Source: Ryuthela nishihirai (Eukaryota > Arthropoda > Arachnida > Araneae > Heptathelidae). Taken from it: DNA of 64,000 nucleotides. Below the pieces are notes generated by a model, which worked only from the letters and a program-made list of their open reading frames with translations, was not told where the DNA came from and ran no database searches. Where the stretch lies: NCBI GenBank assembly GCA_038380435.1, contig JAWZYU010000018.1, positions 50,927,751-50,991,750 on the forward strand. The letters are read 5' to 3'. The position numbers were made by a program, and so were the translations under genes. Below, piece after piece: positions 27,944-39,999 of this stretch; position 1 is the first letter of the stretch, and every line of letters begins with the position of its first letter.

Positions 27944-29479
27944 TAGGGTAGGCCGAAAAAATTCAAAAATTTTTTTTCACGTCGTAATACCGCGGAAAAG
28001 TTGCGAATTGGGAAGACTAAAAAGGGGTTAAAAAATAAATAAAATAGGTTTATATCTTCCGGTCGCTCATGTGCTCTAAAGTTTGCCGAAATTTGGAAAA
28101 ATTCACATTTTTACGATAATTTTGAACATTTTTAAATTAGCCTCTTCCCGAATGTAATAGCTCAAATTCTTATGTATTAGAACCACAGAAAATAATGTTT
28201 AAATATTATTTACATCCATCAACATCTTCCTGTCGCGCATTGCCTTCAAAGTTAACGAAATTTTGAAAAAAAAATTACAAATAAAGGTAGATCACAGTTC
28301 AAGGAAAAAAAAAACACTAACAACTTACATGTTCTTTATATTTGTTCTTTATTGAATACAAGTTTAAATGTTTAAAAACAAATTATTTTAGACCATTAGT
28401 AATATTTATAAACAGATTTTTTTATTGAATAAACTAAGTTTTTGTATGCCGCCAAAACTTAATTTCAAGGCTCAAGACTACTCGGAAATAATTAACTGGA
28501 TGGACTGTGATTTATCTTCTCCCCCATTATTAAAAGATATCAGTGACGATGAGATTAAATCACATATTCAAAGTGACTCAGTCCCTAATTGGGATATAAC
28601 ATTCAAGACATTCCCAGTTCACACACAGGCAGTTGAACGATGTGTGAAACTCGTGACAGAAGCCTCAGGAAAAGTTTGCGGAGCTGAGTCTAGGGATGGT
28701 TTTATCAGAACGACTCTGCTGTCAAAGTCAACCATGCCTAACCTCGCCCATAAATCAGATTTCAAAGTACCTTCAGCTAAGAATGAGTGAAAACGGAGAT
28801 GTTCAATTGTTCAACATGAGTTTCTTGGACTTACGAAAAAATCTGTCACTTTGAATATGTGATTTAATCTCATCGTCACTGATATCTTTTAATAATGGGG
28901 GAGAAGATAAATCACAGTCCATCCAGTTAATTATTTCCGAGTAGTCTTGAGCCTTGAAATTAAGTTTTGGCGGCATACAAAAACTTAGTTTATTCAATAA
29001 AAAAAAAATCTGTTTATAAATATTACTAATGGTCTAAAATAATTTGTTTTTAAACATTTAAACTTGTATTCAATAAAGAACAAATATAAAGAACATGTAA
29101 GTTGTTAGTGTTTTTTTTTTCCTTGAACTGTGATCTACCTTTATTTGTAAATTTTTTCAAAATTTCATTAAATGTGCAGGCAATGCGCGTCCGGAAGATG
29201 TTGATGGATTTAAATAATATTTAAACATTATTTTCTGTGGTTCTAATACATAAGAATTTGAGCTATTACATTCGGGAAGAGGCTAATTTAAAAATGTTAA
29301 AAATTATCGTAAAAATGTGAATTTTTCCAAATTTCGGCAAAATTTAGAGCACATGCGCGACCGGAAGATATAAACCTATTTTATTTATTTTTTAACCCCT
29401 TTTTAGTCTCCCCAATTCGCAACTTTTCCGCGGTATTACGACTTGAAAAACAAATTTTGAATTTTTTCGGCCCACCCTA
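27944..29479. mobile_element. Foldback DNA transposon with ~635-bp inverted arms
   Basis: The left arm 27944-28577 and right arm 28844-29479 are near-identical inverted copies around a 266-bp spacer. The ends read TAGGGTAGGCC and GGCCCACCCTA. An 8-bp TSD TTATACAG flanks it (27936-27943, 29480-29487). The inner ends of both arms carry the same coding start, so the arms include part of a former gene. TSD length allows hAT, P, Merlin or related superfamilies; I cannot place it. Confidence 0.88.
28425..28790 (+). pseudogene. Truncated ORF of the foldback element (121 codons)
   Basis: The frame starts in the left arm (MNKLSFCMPPKLNFKAQDYS) and continues into the spacer (VERCVKLVTEASGKVCG, RDGFIRTTLLSKS) to a TGA. 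The second half resembles a conserved C-terminal segment I have seen in multicopy arthropod and cnidarian hypothetical proteins, which suggests the tail of a transposon protein; this is recollection, not a search. The first half is duplicated, inverted, at 28845-28997. No catalytic motif is visible. Probably a residue of the ancestral autonomous element. Confidence 0.5.
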
Positions 29480-29617
29480 TTATACAGTAAAGAAATCTTG
29501 TTGAAACTCAAGCCTTAGATTTAGTATACATTTGTTTATGTTTTTATTCCCATTGTCATAACATAGATATTCTCTCAGTTTTTTTTTTAGTCAGTATGTG
29601 TCTGTGGTGTGCAAATA

Positions 29618-31045
29618 CACTGCTCGACATTGAAACTGCCCCAGCCAGAAGGACATGTCATGCAAACATGAAAATAGGAGGGTGGGTGTGCACAGTTAAT
29701 ATATGCAAATGCTGATAATCCGGAGCCAATGACGTGTGTGCCTCAGGAGATAAAAGTTGCAAGAAGGAAAAGGGATGGTATTATGTGCATGCAGGTGGAA
29801 GTCCTACTAATGGTTCAGATTAGGTGATTCCGCTTGAAAAGTGTTCAGCGAAGGCTGAAAATGCCTGGTACACGCCGTCGGCAGTTTAGCGCCATTTGTA
29901 TGCTTTTGAGAGAGGAAGAATTATAGGTCTATGTGAGCTGGATGGAAACACATCGGGTCGCTCCCCATGTTCATCGGGATGCACGAACTATTGGACGCTG
30001 TTGGCAACAGTAGCGAAATGAAGGTTCCAGCGTACGTCGCAGAGGGAGTGGTATCGTCTGACAGACGTCAACACATCTTGATAGGCGCATTGTTCGAAAT
30101 GCTCGTTCGTCACCACAGAACACTGCAGGCGATATTCGACGGGCTGTGTCAGCAGCTATGAAAGTCCCCATAACGACCCGAACGGTAAACTTAAGGTTGC
30201 ATGAGACACACCTGCGCTGTAGGCAACCGTTACGTCGACTGCCATTGACTGCAAACCATCGCAGCGCTCGTCTGGCTTGGTGTCGAGGTCGTCCGAACTG
30301 GGGTCCTGAATGGAACACTGTTGTGTTTAGTGATGAATCCCATTTCTGTCTGGGTGCTGACGATCGGTGTTTCCGTGTATGGTGACAACCTGGCGAGAGG
30401 ACAGATCCAGCTTTTTTCCGTCAGTCAGGCATAATGGTGTGGGGTGCTTTTGGATATGACAACAGACCACCATTTGTCCGCATCATGGGAACACTGACAG
30501 AGGCACGATACGTTAGAGCGGTTATACAGCCAGTTTTGTTACCATTCCTGGGAGGCATGCAGCAGATCATTTTCCAGCATGACAACGGCTGTATACACAC
30601 TGCTAGGGTCTCCAGACAATGTTTGCAACATGTTCAAGTATTGCCATGGCCAGCACGATCTCCAGATTTATCCCCAATAGAAAATCTGTGGGACCATATT
30701 GGATGACGTGTGCAATCCTCTCACTGGCCGGCGCGGAATTTCGATGAATTATGGGAGCAAGTCAACACTGCTTGCAGTGGTTGTGTGCAATTCCTCAGGA
30801 CCATATCCGTCGACTGTATGACTCCATGCCAGGCCATATTGCTGCCTGTATTGCCATTCACGGCGGTGCAACCACCTACTGAGGCAGTGACATTTGACAT
30901 TGCTCTGCATTATCTCATCTTCTAACCGCTGTAAGTGAATGCAAATTAAATCATGGTATGCCAATATGTATTGCTATGTGTGTGCTACATTTCACCCTTA
31001 TCCCCTCACTCCTTCTAGGTGGGGCAATTACAGTGTCGTGCAGTG
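29618..31045 (+). mobile_element. Tc1-like element with both ends
   Basis: The termini CACTGCTCGACATTGAAACT and, inverted, CACTGCACGACACTGTAATT are flanked by TA (29616-29617 and 31046-31047). 1428 bp. Confidence 0.88.
29850..30882 (+). pseudogene. Tc1-like DD34E transposase, frameshifted
   Basis: TRRRQFSAI starts the DNA-binding part, which is frameshifted. From 30146 one frame shows PLTANHRSARLAWCRGRPNW, VVFSDESHFCLGADD (Asp), MVWGAFGYDNRPPF, IIFQHDNGCIHTA (Asp) and WPARSPDLSPIENLWDHIG (Glu). In-frame stops occur at 30383-30385 and just after HIG (30704-30706), and a frameshift near 30800 precedes the usual ending IRRLYDSMPGHIAACI to GGATTY. All three catalytic positions are kept in spite of the breaks. 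Confidence 0.85.
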
Positions 31046-31082
31046 TATATATTTATATATATAATATATATAAATATATAAA
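31046..31082. repeat. AT microsatellite at a TA target
   Basis: (TA)n-rich 37 bp directly next to the right end of the Tc1 element at 31045. Confidence 0.8.
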
Positions 31083-31234
31083 TTCACGATCGTATGAAAG
31101 CCGTTATATTTTTCTACTTAAAATTTTTAATACTATTTTTCCCCTTTTTATTAAATTTACTTATAAAATTTTTTCACGTACAATTACAGAAACTCCCATA
31201 GAGTTACGAATCTGTCTCTTAGCAACTGGCTAGA

Positions 31235-31335
31235 AATCCCCTACTCCTACGTATCTTGTAAGCCTTTGGCATCCTTGTGACTTGGCCATTTAACTCATTG
31301 CATGCGAAAAAATGTGTCGCTCAAAGGTAAAACAA
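31235..31335 (+). mobile_element. SINE-A copy 18, 3' end only
   Basis: Contains GACTTGGCCATTTAACTCAT and CGCTCAAAGGTAAAACAA. Confidence 0.65.
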
Positions 31336-32817
31336 TTAATTAAGCGAAGAGTAATTATTAATAATAACCGTATTACAATTTACGTTGGTTCGTGGAGGAA
31401 ACAAACTCCTCCATAAATTTTGATTATGTTTGTGATTTTATTCTTTTTACATTGAAAACAGTAATCTCTACTTTAAGGTTTTAGATACGAATAGTTTTGC
31501 AATAATTGAAGTACGTTGCCAATGCATTTAAAAGTTAACTCCGCAACACTTAGCAGATACCCAAATTCAAAATCAACTTTGGATTGTCTAAAACCAAGCC
31601 TCAACCTTTTTGAAAGGTAGAACAACTTAGAAAATGCTTAACAGAAAAACAAGCACTGCGATATAGTTCTAAATTGTGCATTGCCATCTCTTCCACATAG
31701 AGCAAAAATTGTAATATTTATATAAAGATCGTTTAATGTGAAAAAAATCAAAATAATAAAATGCGTTTCTTAAGTTCGCAAATATAATTTAATTTTAAAG
31801 TAATTTTCTTTTGTGTCGTGAATTTCAGATTACAGTTATTTTATTCAATATATTTATACATTTAAAATATTTTCTTAAGAGTCTCTTGTTTCCAAAACTT
31901 TTTATTCCCTCTTGAGTAGTGGAATAACTATCCCCTAGAGTAGAATATTCGATCACTTCTGCAGGATTTCAGATGCACTTCAAAGAGAAAACATTTGGCC
32001 ATTTTTATACTTTAGTGAATTCAAAGGCTGCAAATTCAAAATGGAAACAGTGGCATACCCAGAAACAACAAAATTGTTTTTACTTTTTGCATGTTGTCAT
32101 CTAAGGAGTACATTACTAAACTTATTGAGGCTGATTTCAGGGCTTTCCTTTGAAGATAATGTTATTCAAGCTCCCCTCTCCTTTCGACATCAATGAATGG
32201 TTGATTTAGAAAACGTGAATAGCAATATTTTATTGAAACCTATCCAAGCACTTAATAATTTTTTTTATCTCTAAAAATAACTTTTTTTCCCACACGCACA
32301 TCCTGAAGGGAGGAAGCAACTGCAAACCGCTTGCAACTGCAAACCGCTTGACACCCATCTAGGGTTAACATTTCCAGCATAAATAAACTGTTTGCAATAT
32401 TCGTTTAAAATGTAGTTTTCAAAATTTAGTGACTTCCATAAGAGAAAATTCAAACGATTGGAAGATTGCAAAATGTAAATCGTAATATTTAATCAGAAGC
32501 TTTCCAACATAAAAGCAATTTTTCGTTTATCTCTTGAAACACAAAAGTTGAACACCTTCAGATGGATAAACAGAGTGACAAGGTGGAAATAATAGCTCGT
32601 TTTTTTTTAAATAATCCCTAACAAAAGTTTAGCTGTATAACTTTATGTATGGTTGAAAATTAAACAACCATATTCTGGTTAAAGGTTTCATTAATAAAGG
32701 CACATATACATCCTACTGCGAAGCAAATTTACACCACATTCCGGGGAACTGTTATATTTAGAGTAAATATCAATCAGAACATATTCTAATGAAAGCCATT
32801 TCTGGTATAATATAAAA
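31336..32817. other. Intergenic A/T-rich sequence, nothing recognised
   Basis: No TE termini or coding frames. A 16-bp doublet GCAACTGCAAACCGCTTG is seen near 32317-32350. Confidence 0.5.
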
Positions 32818-32990
32818 AAAAATCACCATTCAAGCAACTGCCTGCCACAGAATATGTATCTGACAGGTTAATAGACCGGAGAAATCTGTTAGGAATGCGA
32901 GAAAAAACAATGTAAACATCCATACCTTGATCCGGGGCTCGAACCCATCAGTAGCCAAGCGTCCTAACCACCCGGCCACAGGGACAGTAA
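32818..32990 (-). mobile_element. SINE-B, near full length
   Basis: Ends at the reversed head GGGGCTCGAACCCATCAGTA and CCTAACCACCCGGCCAC. Another SINE-B fragment follows directly. Confidence 0.8.
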
Positions 32991-32999
32991 ATAACAAAA

Positions 33000-33110
33000 A
33001 TTACTCTTCAAGCATCAGCTTGTCATAGAGGTCCGACAGCATCCTGTCAGTTTCATTCGCCTAGGAAAGATCTGTAAGGAAAGGCGAGGTCTCAACAGAA
33101 ATAATTTAGT
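33000..33110 (-). mobile_element. SINE-B 3' half
   Basis: Starts at ACTCTTCAAGCATCAGCTTG and stops at GGCGAGGTCTCAACAGAAAT; head missing. Confidence 0.75.
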
Positions 33111-33489
33111 CTACGGATAAAATCAAACAGTGTAACTAGTACTGCCATCTAGTGGAAGGAACTAAGGGCAAAAAAAGTTCCACAGGTTTACTTTTTCTTG
33201 TAACTATTTTTCAGAGATTTTTGTTTTTGAGTTTTTTAGGACGAAAATCTTTTATACAATAACTAACAAAACCAGCTCGGTAAATTAAAATTTTAGAGAG
33301 CTGTTTTAGTTTTGATGACTGATTGTATATAATTCAAGGCTGCTAATTATAGACATAACATTAATATTTTCTTTATCACATAAGTATTTTTTACAAATCA
33401 GAGAGAAAAATAAAAAAAAGGACTTTGATCTTCTGAGGCACTAGGCTGTGACAAGTTTAATAAGCCCCAAAAATTCTAAAGTCGAAATC

Positions 33490-33700
33490 AGGGGCGGATC
33501 TAAGAAGGGAGCATCCCCCGCACACTATACCACCGATGTGAGAATGCTAGTAAGGGTAATGGTGACAAAACATTATTGAACTTGCGCATATTTCACTATT
33601 TTCAACAAATCTTTTCAAGATTTTAAAACTAAGGAGGAAAATGTCATACTGCAATGGAAACTCAGTATCTTAGTCTCCCTTTTATCTTTTCCTAGATTTT
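33490..33700 (+). repeat. Dispersed repeat R3, copy 1
   Basis: AGGGGCGGATCTAAG at the start, then TGAGAATGCTAGTAAGGGTA, CGCATATTTCACTATTTTC and GTCATACTGCAATGGAAAC. The same blocks recur in order at 41895-42515. Confidence 0.65.
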
Positions 33701-34049
33701 TCCAAAAAATAATCATGAAATAGATGTGAAGAAAACATTATCTAGTATTGGTATACAATAATGACTGTGTACAGCTGGGATGAACGATAAATTAATTTAA
33801 ATATTAAAAAAATGACACAGTAAACTTTATTTTCTGAGGCCCCTTATAATCGTGAGGCCTTAAGCTGTAGCGTAGTTAGCTTATGCGTAAGTCCGACTCT
33901 GTGTGGAAAGTGGCTATAGTTGTCCTGATCTCAAAGCTTAAATCCGAAATATGCAAAATATGTGCTTTTTACAAAAGAGGGGTCGTTTTATTTTGCTTCT
34001 TTACAAGAAAATTACCACAAATATAACAAAAAAAATTTAGATTATTGAC
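33701..34049. other. Intergenic, nothing recognised
   Basis: Contains GAGGCCCCTTATAATCGTGA-like GC islands in A/T-rich sequence; no assignment. Confidence 0.35.
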
Positions 34050-34230
34050 ACAACTTCGCGCTTGGCTACTGATCAAAAGGACCTGGGTTCAAGCCCCCGG
34101 TAAAGTATGGATGTTTACGTTGTCTTTCTGCTGGGATCACGCCTTGCCTCACAGATGTTTTCTATGTCGTATTAAATTGGCAGACTCTTGTCAGACTTCT
34201 GTGGCAAGCAGCTGCTTGAGGGATTATATT
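34050..34230 (+). mobile_element. SINE-B, head partly lost
   Basis: Begins at CGCGCTTGGCTACTGATC, box B GGTTCAAGCCC, and ends at GCAAGCAGCTGCTTGAGGG. Confidence 0.82.
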
Positions 34231-34330
34231 TTTTTTGTTTGCATGCATTGCTGCCACCTAGTTGTGTGTAGTGTTGTCACTTTATGTGTAAATGTACACA
34301 GTGTTACCACTTCTCTTGTATGTCCTAAAA

Positions 34331-34933
34331 CAGTGGTTCTCAACCTTTTATGCTTCACGTATCCCCTGGAAATGTGTATGTAACTGGCATACCCCTTATA
34401 CAGATGAATAAAATTATAGTTATAGTACAATAATGCCAACTTAGCAACTTTGTTACTAGATCTAGCGACTTTTGAGCTCTCACGGCATTTGGGTTGGGTT
34501 GTTTTACCTCTGAGCGGCACTTTTTTGCACAACATGGGCTAAATGGCCAGGTCACATGGACCCCGAAAGCTCAGAGAAGGTTGGGGGGAGGGGACCCACT
34601 GGAACAGCTGTTGGGAGGCAGATGGTAGCCTCCCGTCAAGGCCATCCAGCGTGTTCTTTAACGTGCACAGGGTATGGCTCTCCCGCACACGGGGCCACGG
34701 CTTAACGTCCCATCCGACGGACGGAGGCCTTTCCAAGCCCATCGGTGTCCCCTACTGACCGTGGGCAGGGCGGGGAATTTTTGCGGAGATAAATCTCAAC
34801 GCTGATCCAGCTGGGACTCGAACCTGGGAACTACAGATTACGAGCCTGGCGCGCTACCGACTGAGCCACCCCCGCCCCCTCTCACGGCATACCCCAAAAC
34901 CTTTTACCGCGTACCCCACGTTGAGAACCCCTG
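34331..34933. mobile_element. hAT-type MITE (about 200 bp) carrying a nested SINE
   Basis: The ends CAGTGGTTCTCAACCTTTTA and, inverted, CAGGGGTTCTCAACGTGGGG are typical of Charlie-like hAT elements. The 8-bp TSD TCCTAAAA is at 34323-34330 and 34934-34941. Without SINE-A copy 19 and its TSD the element is about 200 bp and non-coding. Confidence 0.88.
34489..34878 (-). mobile_element. SINE-A copy 19, nested in a hAT MITE
   Basis: The TSD CTCTCACGGCAT is at 34477-34488 and 34879-34890. Full length. Confidence 0.92.
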
Positions 34934-35217
34934 TCCTAAAACAAGAAATAAAACAAAGCGCCGCAATAAGCAAACAAATTGCGCAAGAACAACAAGCCGA
35001 TTTTGCCAGTATCAGTTACTAAAACATTTGTATGTGATATCACAAAAATAATGATATTTTTGGAATCAGTGAGAAAACATCGTTACAAAATAGGTGCAAA
35101 ATTCAAAACAGCAATTTCATTGCAGACCTGTGTATTCGTTGCAATGCGGAAAAAATGTATTCAACCTGGAAATAAATTATTAAAAGGAGACAGACTACTA
35201 GCTAAAGCAAAACTCAA

Positions 35218-35607
35218 GGTTGGGTTGTTTTACCCTTGAGCAGCACTTTTTCACACACATGAATAAAGCCTTCGGGGCTTTGTGCCAGGTCACAAAGACC
35301 CCGAAGTCTCAGAGAAATTTGCGTGAGGAGACCTACTGGAACAGCTGTTGCGAGACATATGGTAGCCTCCCGTCAAGACCAACAGAATGTTCTTTAGCGT
35401 GCACAGGGTATGGCACTCCCGGCACACGGAGTCACGGCTTAATGTCCAATCCGACGGACGACGGCCTTTCCAAGCCTATCGGTGTCCCCTACTGACCGTG
35501 GGAAGGGCGGGGAGTTTTCTGGAGATAAATCTCAACACTGATCCAGCTGGGACTCGAACCCGGGAACTGTCGATTACGAGCTTGGCGCAGTAACGATTAA
35601 GTCAGCC
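35218..35607 (-). mobile_element. SINE-A copy 20, diverged
   Basis: The whole length is recognisable with many substitutions and small indels. The head reads GATTAAGTCAGCC. Confidence 0.8.
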
Positions 35608-35936
35608 AAACTCCAAAGTACAACTTAAAAGGCAAATCATTTTATTGGAGATCCGTTATGATTTCATGCAGAATTTTCTTGCAAATTAGGTTTTAACAGA
35701 ACGATATTGTTTCCACTTGGTAAAAATTACTTTTTTTTAGCAAAATTGCTTAACAATCTGAATATTTAAAACACTTCGATACAAATTTAAAAGAAATGTT
35801 TATTTCTAAAATAGGGATGAATGATTAATTGTAATAGATAAATATATATTAAATACCAAACACTTGCTTTCGTCTTCAGAAGGCTTCTGTGAAACTACAT
35901 ATACATACATATACATACATTTCATGAAACTACATA

Positions 35937-37200
35937 CACTGCTGGCCATTAAAAGTACAATACCAGGAAAGACAACAGATATCAAAGTCATATATAGTGA
36001 ATACATAGCTTATGTTATAAGGATCAAATAATTACAAATACAACTCGGTTAGACTTGTGGAATGCAAAGAAATCAGTATCTTGTGAAGCCACCATGAGTG
36101 GCAATAACCACTGCTACACGGTCCGGCATTGAGAGGATGAGACGTCGGATGTGTGTTTGGGGAATGTCAGTCCATGCAGTTTCAATACGTAGCCAAAGTT
36201 CATCTGCTGTACCAGCTGCTGGTGTCTGGTGTGCTAGTAGTCATGAGATCATGGACCAGACATGTTCAATTGGGGACAGATCTGGTGAATGCGCAGGCCA
36301 AGGCAGAAGTGTCACATGGTGGCTATCCAGGAATAGTTGGACGATGCATGCCACATGTAGTCGGGCATTGTCCTGTTGGTAAATGGCACCAGAGATCCCC
36401 TGAAGATAAGGTACGACCACAGGCTCCAACATCTCAGTGACGTAACGCTGGCTGTTCTAAGTACCGGTAATGCGTAATGAGGCATTCGTGAGTGGAGTCC
36501 AATGGCACCCCATACCATAACACCAGGGGTGGGACCTGTATGGTACTGCATCATACATGTCTCACTGAGCCTGTCGCCGTAGTACCATTAGATACGGATT
36601 CGTCCATCATGGTGCTGCATACTGAAGAGGGATTCATCTGAAAAGACGATGTGATGCCATTCGCACATCCATGCACGACGTTCTTGGCACCATTGCAGTC
36701 GCATATGCCTGTGCTGTAGAGTCAATGGTAGCCGAAGCAATGGCCACTCAGCAAAGATTCCCGATGCTTACAAACAACGTCGAACCATACGTGCGGACAC
36801 TGGTTGATGTGCAACACACCCTAACTGTTGAGCTAAGCTGTTTGATGTGACTGTATGATCATTCAAAGCCATGCACACGAGATGTCTGTCCTCTTGTTCG
36901 TTTGTGTGACAGGCCATTGAGATCCCTCACATCAATGAGTTCATTCCTCCTCTACCCCCCATATTCTCATCACTGTGGCATCATTCCATCCAACACGAGC
37001 ACCGATGTTTCGGTACAACAATCCGCCTTCCCGTAATCCCACAATTCTCCCTCGGTCAAAGTCGGAAACCTGGTCGTATGGATGCCGTGTTATTCGACGG
37101 GGCATACTTGATCCTTTAGTGCGAAAGAACTGCGAGCAAACACAATTCCAGTGCTTTACACTAGCTCTTTGTAATCTTCTGTTATACCATTTCAAGGGGG
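35937..37200 (-). pseudogene. Tc1-like element, 5' end lost
   Basis: The 3' terminus CACTGCTGGCCATTAAAA follows TA (35935-35936). Read on the minus strand from about 37105: MPRRITRHPYDQVSDFDRGR and IVGLREGG (DNA-binding), HHIVFSDESLFSMQHHDGR (Asp, about 36600-36660), GVMVWGAIGLHS, AIYQQDNARLHVA (Asp), HSPDLSPIEHVWSM (Glu), and the ending MPDRVAVVIATHGGFTRY near 36075-36130. Several stops and frameshifts. No inverted partner end was found near 37200. Confidence 0.82.
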
Positions 37201-37599
37201 CTTTACTGTCTCACATAATGCAATAATAAATATAATCGATCAGTAGCTATGTACTCGGCAGTTTAATAGTTAAAAATAAGAATCATTCAACTTTGCTTTT
37301 ACGTATTCTCGCTCTTTTAAAATGAATCGTTTTTAGCATTTATATCGATGTTACTCGAAAATTTTCATTTTCTGCAAATTTCAATTTCCAATATTTTTTA
37401 TTCCAAGTAACGATAAAATTTTAATTTGTTATCAAACAAATATAATTATTTTAAAGTTCTTAAGAGTGTGAAATGCATAGAACTAATTAACGGCATGCAT
37501 TTCTGTATTTATTGCAAGTGTATGAGGATTTGTATGGTATGATCCCAGCTTTACAATGGGTAGGAAAAATAATTTCTTCTAACCTGTCTCGGACTCACG

Positions 37600-37875
37600 C
37601 CGGAACTGGGAGAAACGGGGATCATGTTTCGCCCCCTTTCAGAATGGTAATAATGGTAAAAGAGGCAAACAATTATGAAACTTATTTATAGTTTATTCAT
37701 CTTTCAAGAATTTTTTTGAAAGACATCTGTAAAACGGAGGGAGAAATGTTATACTGCATTAGAAATCCAATCTATTGCCTCCCCCTCCCCCACTTTGCAT
37801 TTTTTGGCTTGAATATGTTTCTTGAACCCGCCCCCCACCCCCCTCGGTATTTTCCTAGATCCGGACCTGCTCGGA
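37600..37875 (+). repeat. Dispersed repeat R3, copy 2
   Basis: Shares the AAATGTTATACTGCATTAGA block, the C-rich stretch and an end CCTAGATCCGGACCTG. Its left boundary is unclear. Confidence 0.5.
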
Positions 37876-37932
37876 CTCAATAATTTTAGAAAGGATTCTG
37901 GCCCCGTCTGGTACTAAAGATTAAACGATAAT

Positions 37933-38318
37933 AGGTTGGGTTGTTTTACCTCTGAGCGGCACTTTTTTTGCACACCATGGGCTAAATGGCCAGGTCACAT
38001 GGACCCCGAAGGCTCAGAGAAGGTTGGGGGAGGGGACCCACTGGAACAGCTGTTGGGAGACAGATGGTAGCCTCCCGTCAAGGCCATCCAGTGTGTTCTT
38101 TAACGTGCACAGGGTATGGCTCTCGCGTACACAGGGCCATGGCTTAACGTCCCATCCGGTGGACGGCGGCCTTTCCAAGCCTATCGGTGTCCCCTACTGA
38201 CCGTGGGCAGGGTGGGGAATTTTGCGGAGATAAATCTCAACGCTGATCCAGCTGGGACTCGAACCTGGGAACTACAGATTACGAGCCTGGCGCGCTACCA
38301 ACTGAGCCACCCCGGCCC
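37933..38318 (-). mobile_element. SINE-A copy 21, full length
   Basis: The TSD TTAAACGATAAT is at 37921-37932 and 38319-38330. Confidence 0.92.
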
Positions 38319-38697
38319 TTAAACGATAATGACTTCTGTATATCTGCGATATATAAAGTCATGTCATGAAATGTGGTTGCATGTAAATTTTACAATGAGG
38401 CAAAAAAAAATGCGTTGACATTTAACCGAAGCAACACGAACATGAAAAATGAAGGTTTCTATAAAAGAGCTCGTGTCTGCGATTTCCACTTATTTCCGTC
38501 CAAGCCAGATTGGCGTTCACTTGGGATGCATTTGGATTTCAACAAGTTTTGTGGGAAAAAGACGACATATGTATGATCGTGTGAAGTGAAGAGCAATAGA
38601 TAGAATGGAAGCAGGTCAACACGCGACCGACGTATCCAATAATATGTACCATTAAAAGTCTTTTTAAATCTTGGAAACAATTTCGAGAAAGAGGATT

Positions 38698-39027
38698 TAG
38701 GTGTTGTTGTTTTTACACTGAGCTGCACGTTGTTGCACACAATGACTGAATGGCTATGTCACAAAGGGTAACAGTTGGTTAGAGAAATGGGACCTCCTGG
38801 ATAACTATTAGAAGACAAATGGAAACCTCCATCAAAGCTATCCAGCGTTTTGTTTCACTTGAGTGGGGTATGTCTCTTCTACACACAGAACCATGGCTTT
38901 TCGATCCATCCGACAGACGTAGGCGTTTCCAAGTTCAACAGTCTCAACGCTGCTACATTTGGGACTCGAACTTGGGAGCTACAGTTACGAGCCAGGTACG
39001 CTACCTACTGAGATACACCGGGCCTTA
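38698..39027 (-). mobile_element. SINE-A copy 22, old
   Basis: Islands such as TTTTTACACTGAGCTGCACG, GGAAACCTCCATCAAAG and GGGACTCGAACTTGGGAGC mark a decayed copy. Confidence 0.65.
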
Positions 39028-39179
39028 AAGACAGATGAGATTAGTCATAAGTAGTATTTATTGATTAATTGACTTCTGTGTCAAGTAAACTATGTGTATT
39101 TACTATTGGTAGATTATTCATAGACCAAGACTAGGTCGTCTTAAGGTCACAACTGCTCAGTACGATTTCCAGCTGTCCT

Positions 39180-39520
39180 TAACAATAAAATGACATATAG
39201 AAATGGCAGGGAGACAACTGCTCACGAGCTGTCAGCAGCCGCAGGGACACAACGGTTTCAAGACATACTGTGTATGAAAGGTTACTGCATAAACCAAGAT
39301 ATGTGTATGCAAATAAAAATGATTTATGTCCCGCGCATCCTGTTGAGTTCATTTAAGGTGAGTGCTGACAAAACTTTTGCACAATCCTTCAAAATAGGCT
39401 TTGTAGCAATATATATAATTATATTGCTGTATAGTCTATTTTGGAGCCGAAGCCAGTGAGCAAATATGCTTTTCGCAGATGAATTCAGATTCAGTTTGAA
39501 CAATGATTCTTGACGTTTAT
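39180..39520 (+). pseudogene. Possible Tc1-like scrap
   Basis: NGRETTAHELSAAAG near 39200 and MLFADEFRFSLNNDS near 39466-39510 resemble Tc1 DNA-binding and first-Asp segments. Too short and broken for certainty. Confidence 0.35.
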
Positions 39521-39592
39521 TCAACTGAAAAGTAGTCAGAAACTCCCCAGCGACGAACGACGTAGAACGACGAACATTACTGCAACGTCAGA

Positions 39593-39975
39593 TTGGATTG
39601 TTTTACCTCTGAGCGGCACTTTTTTGCACACCATGGGCTAAATGGCCAGGTCACATGGACCCCGAAGGCTCAGAGAAGGTTGGGGGAGGGGACCCACTGG
39701 AACAGCTGTTGGGAGACAGATGGTAGCCTCCCGTCAAGGCCATCCAGCGTGTTCTTTAACGTGCACAGGGTATGGCTCTCCCTCACACGGGGCCACGGCT
39801 TAACGTCCCATCCGACGGACGGCGGCCTTTCCAAGCCCAACGGTGTCCCCTACTGACCGTGGGCAGGGAGGGGAATTTTGCGGAGATAAATCTCAATGCT
39901 GACCCAGCTGGGACTCGAACCTGGGAACTACAGATTACGAGCCTGGCGCGCTACCGACTGAGCCACCCCCTCCCC
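39593..39975 (-). mobile_element. SINE-A copy 23, full length
   Basis: The 14-bp TSD ACTGCAACGTCAGA lies at 39579-39592 and 39976-39989. Confidence 0.92.
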
Positions 39976-39999
39976 ACTGCAACGTCAGAGAAAAGGACC

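Noticed and set aside
35870..35935. ACATATACATACAT repeats as a possible element end.
   Set aside because: A simple microsatellite next to the TA target of the Tc1-like element.
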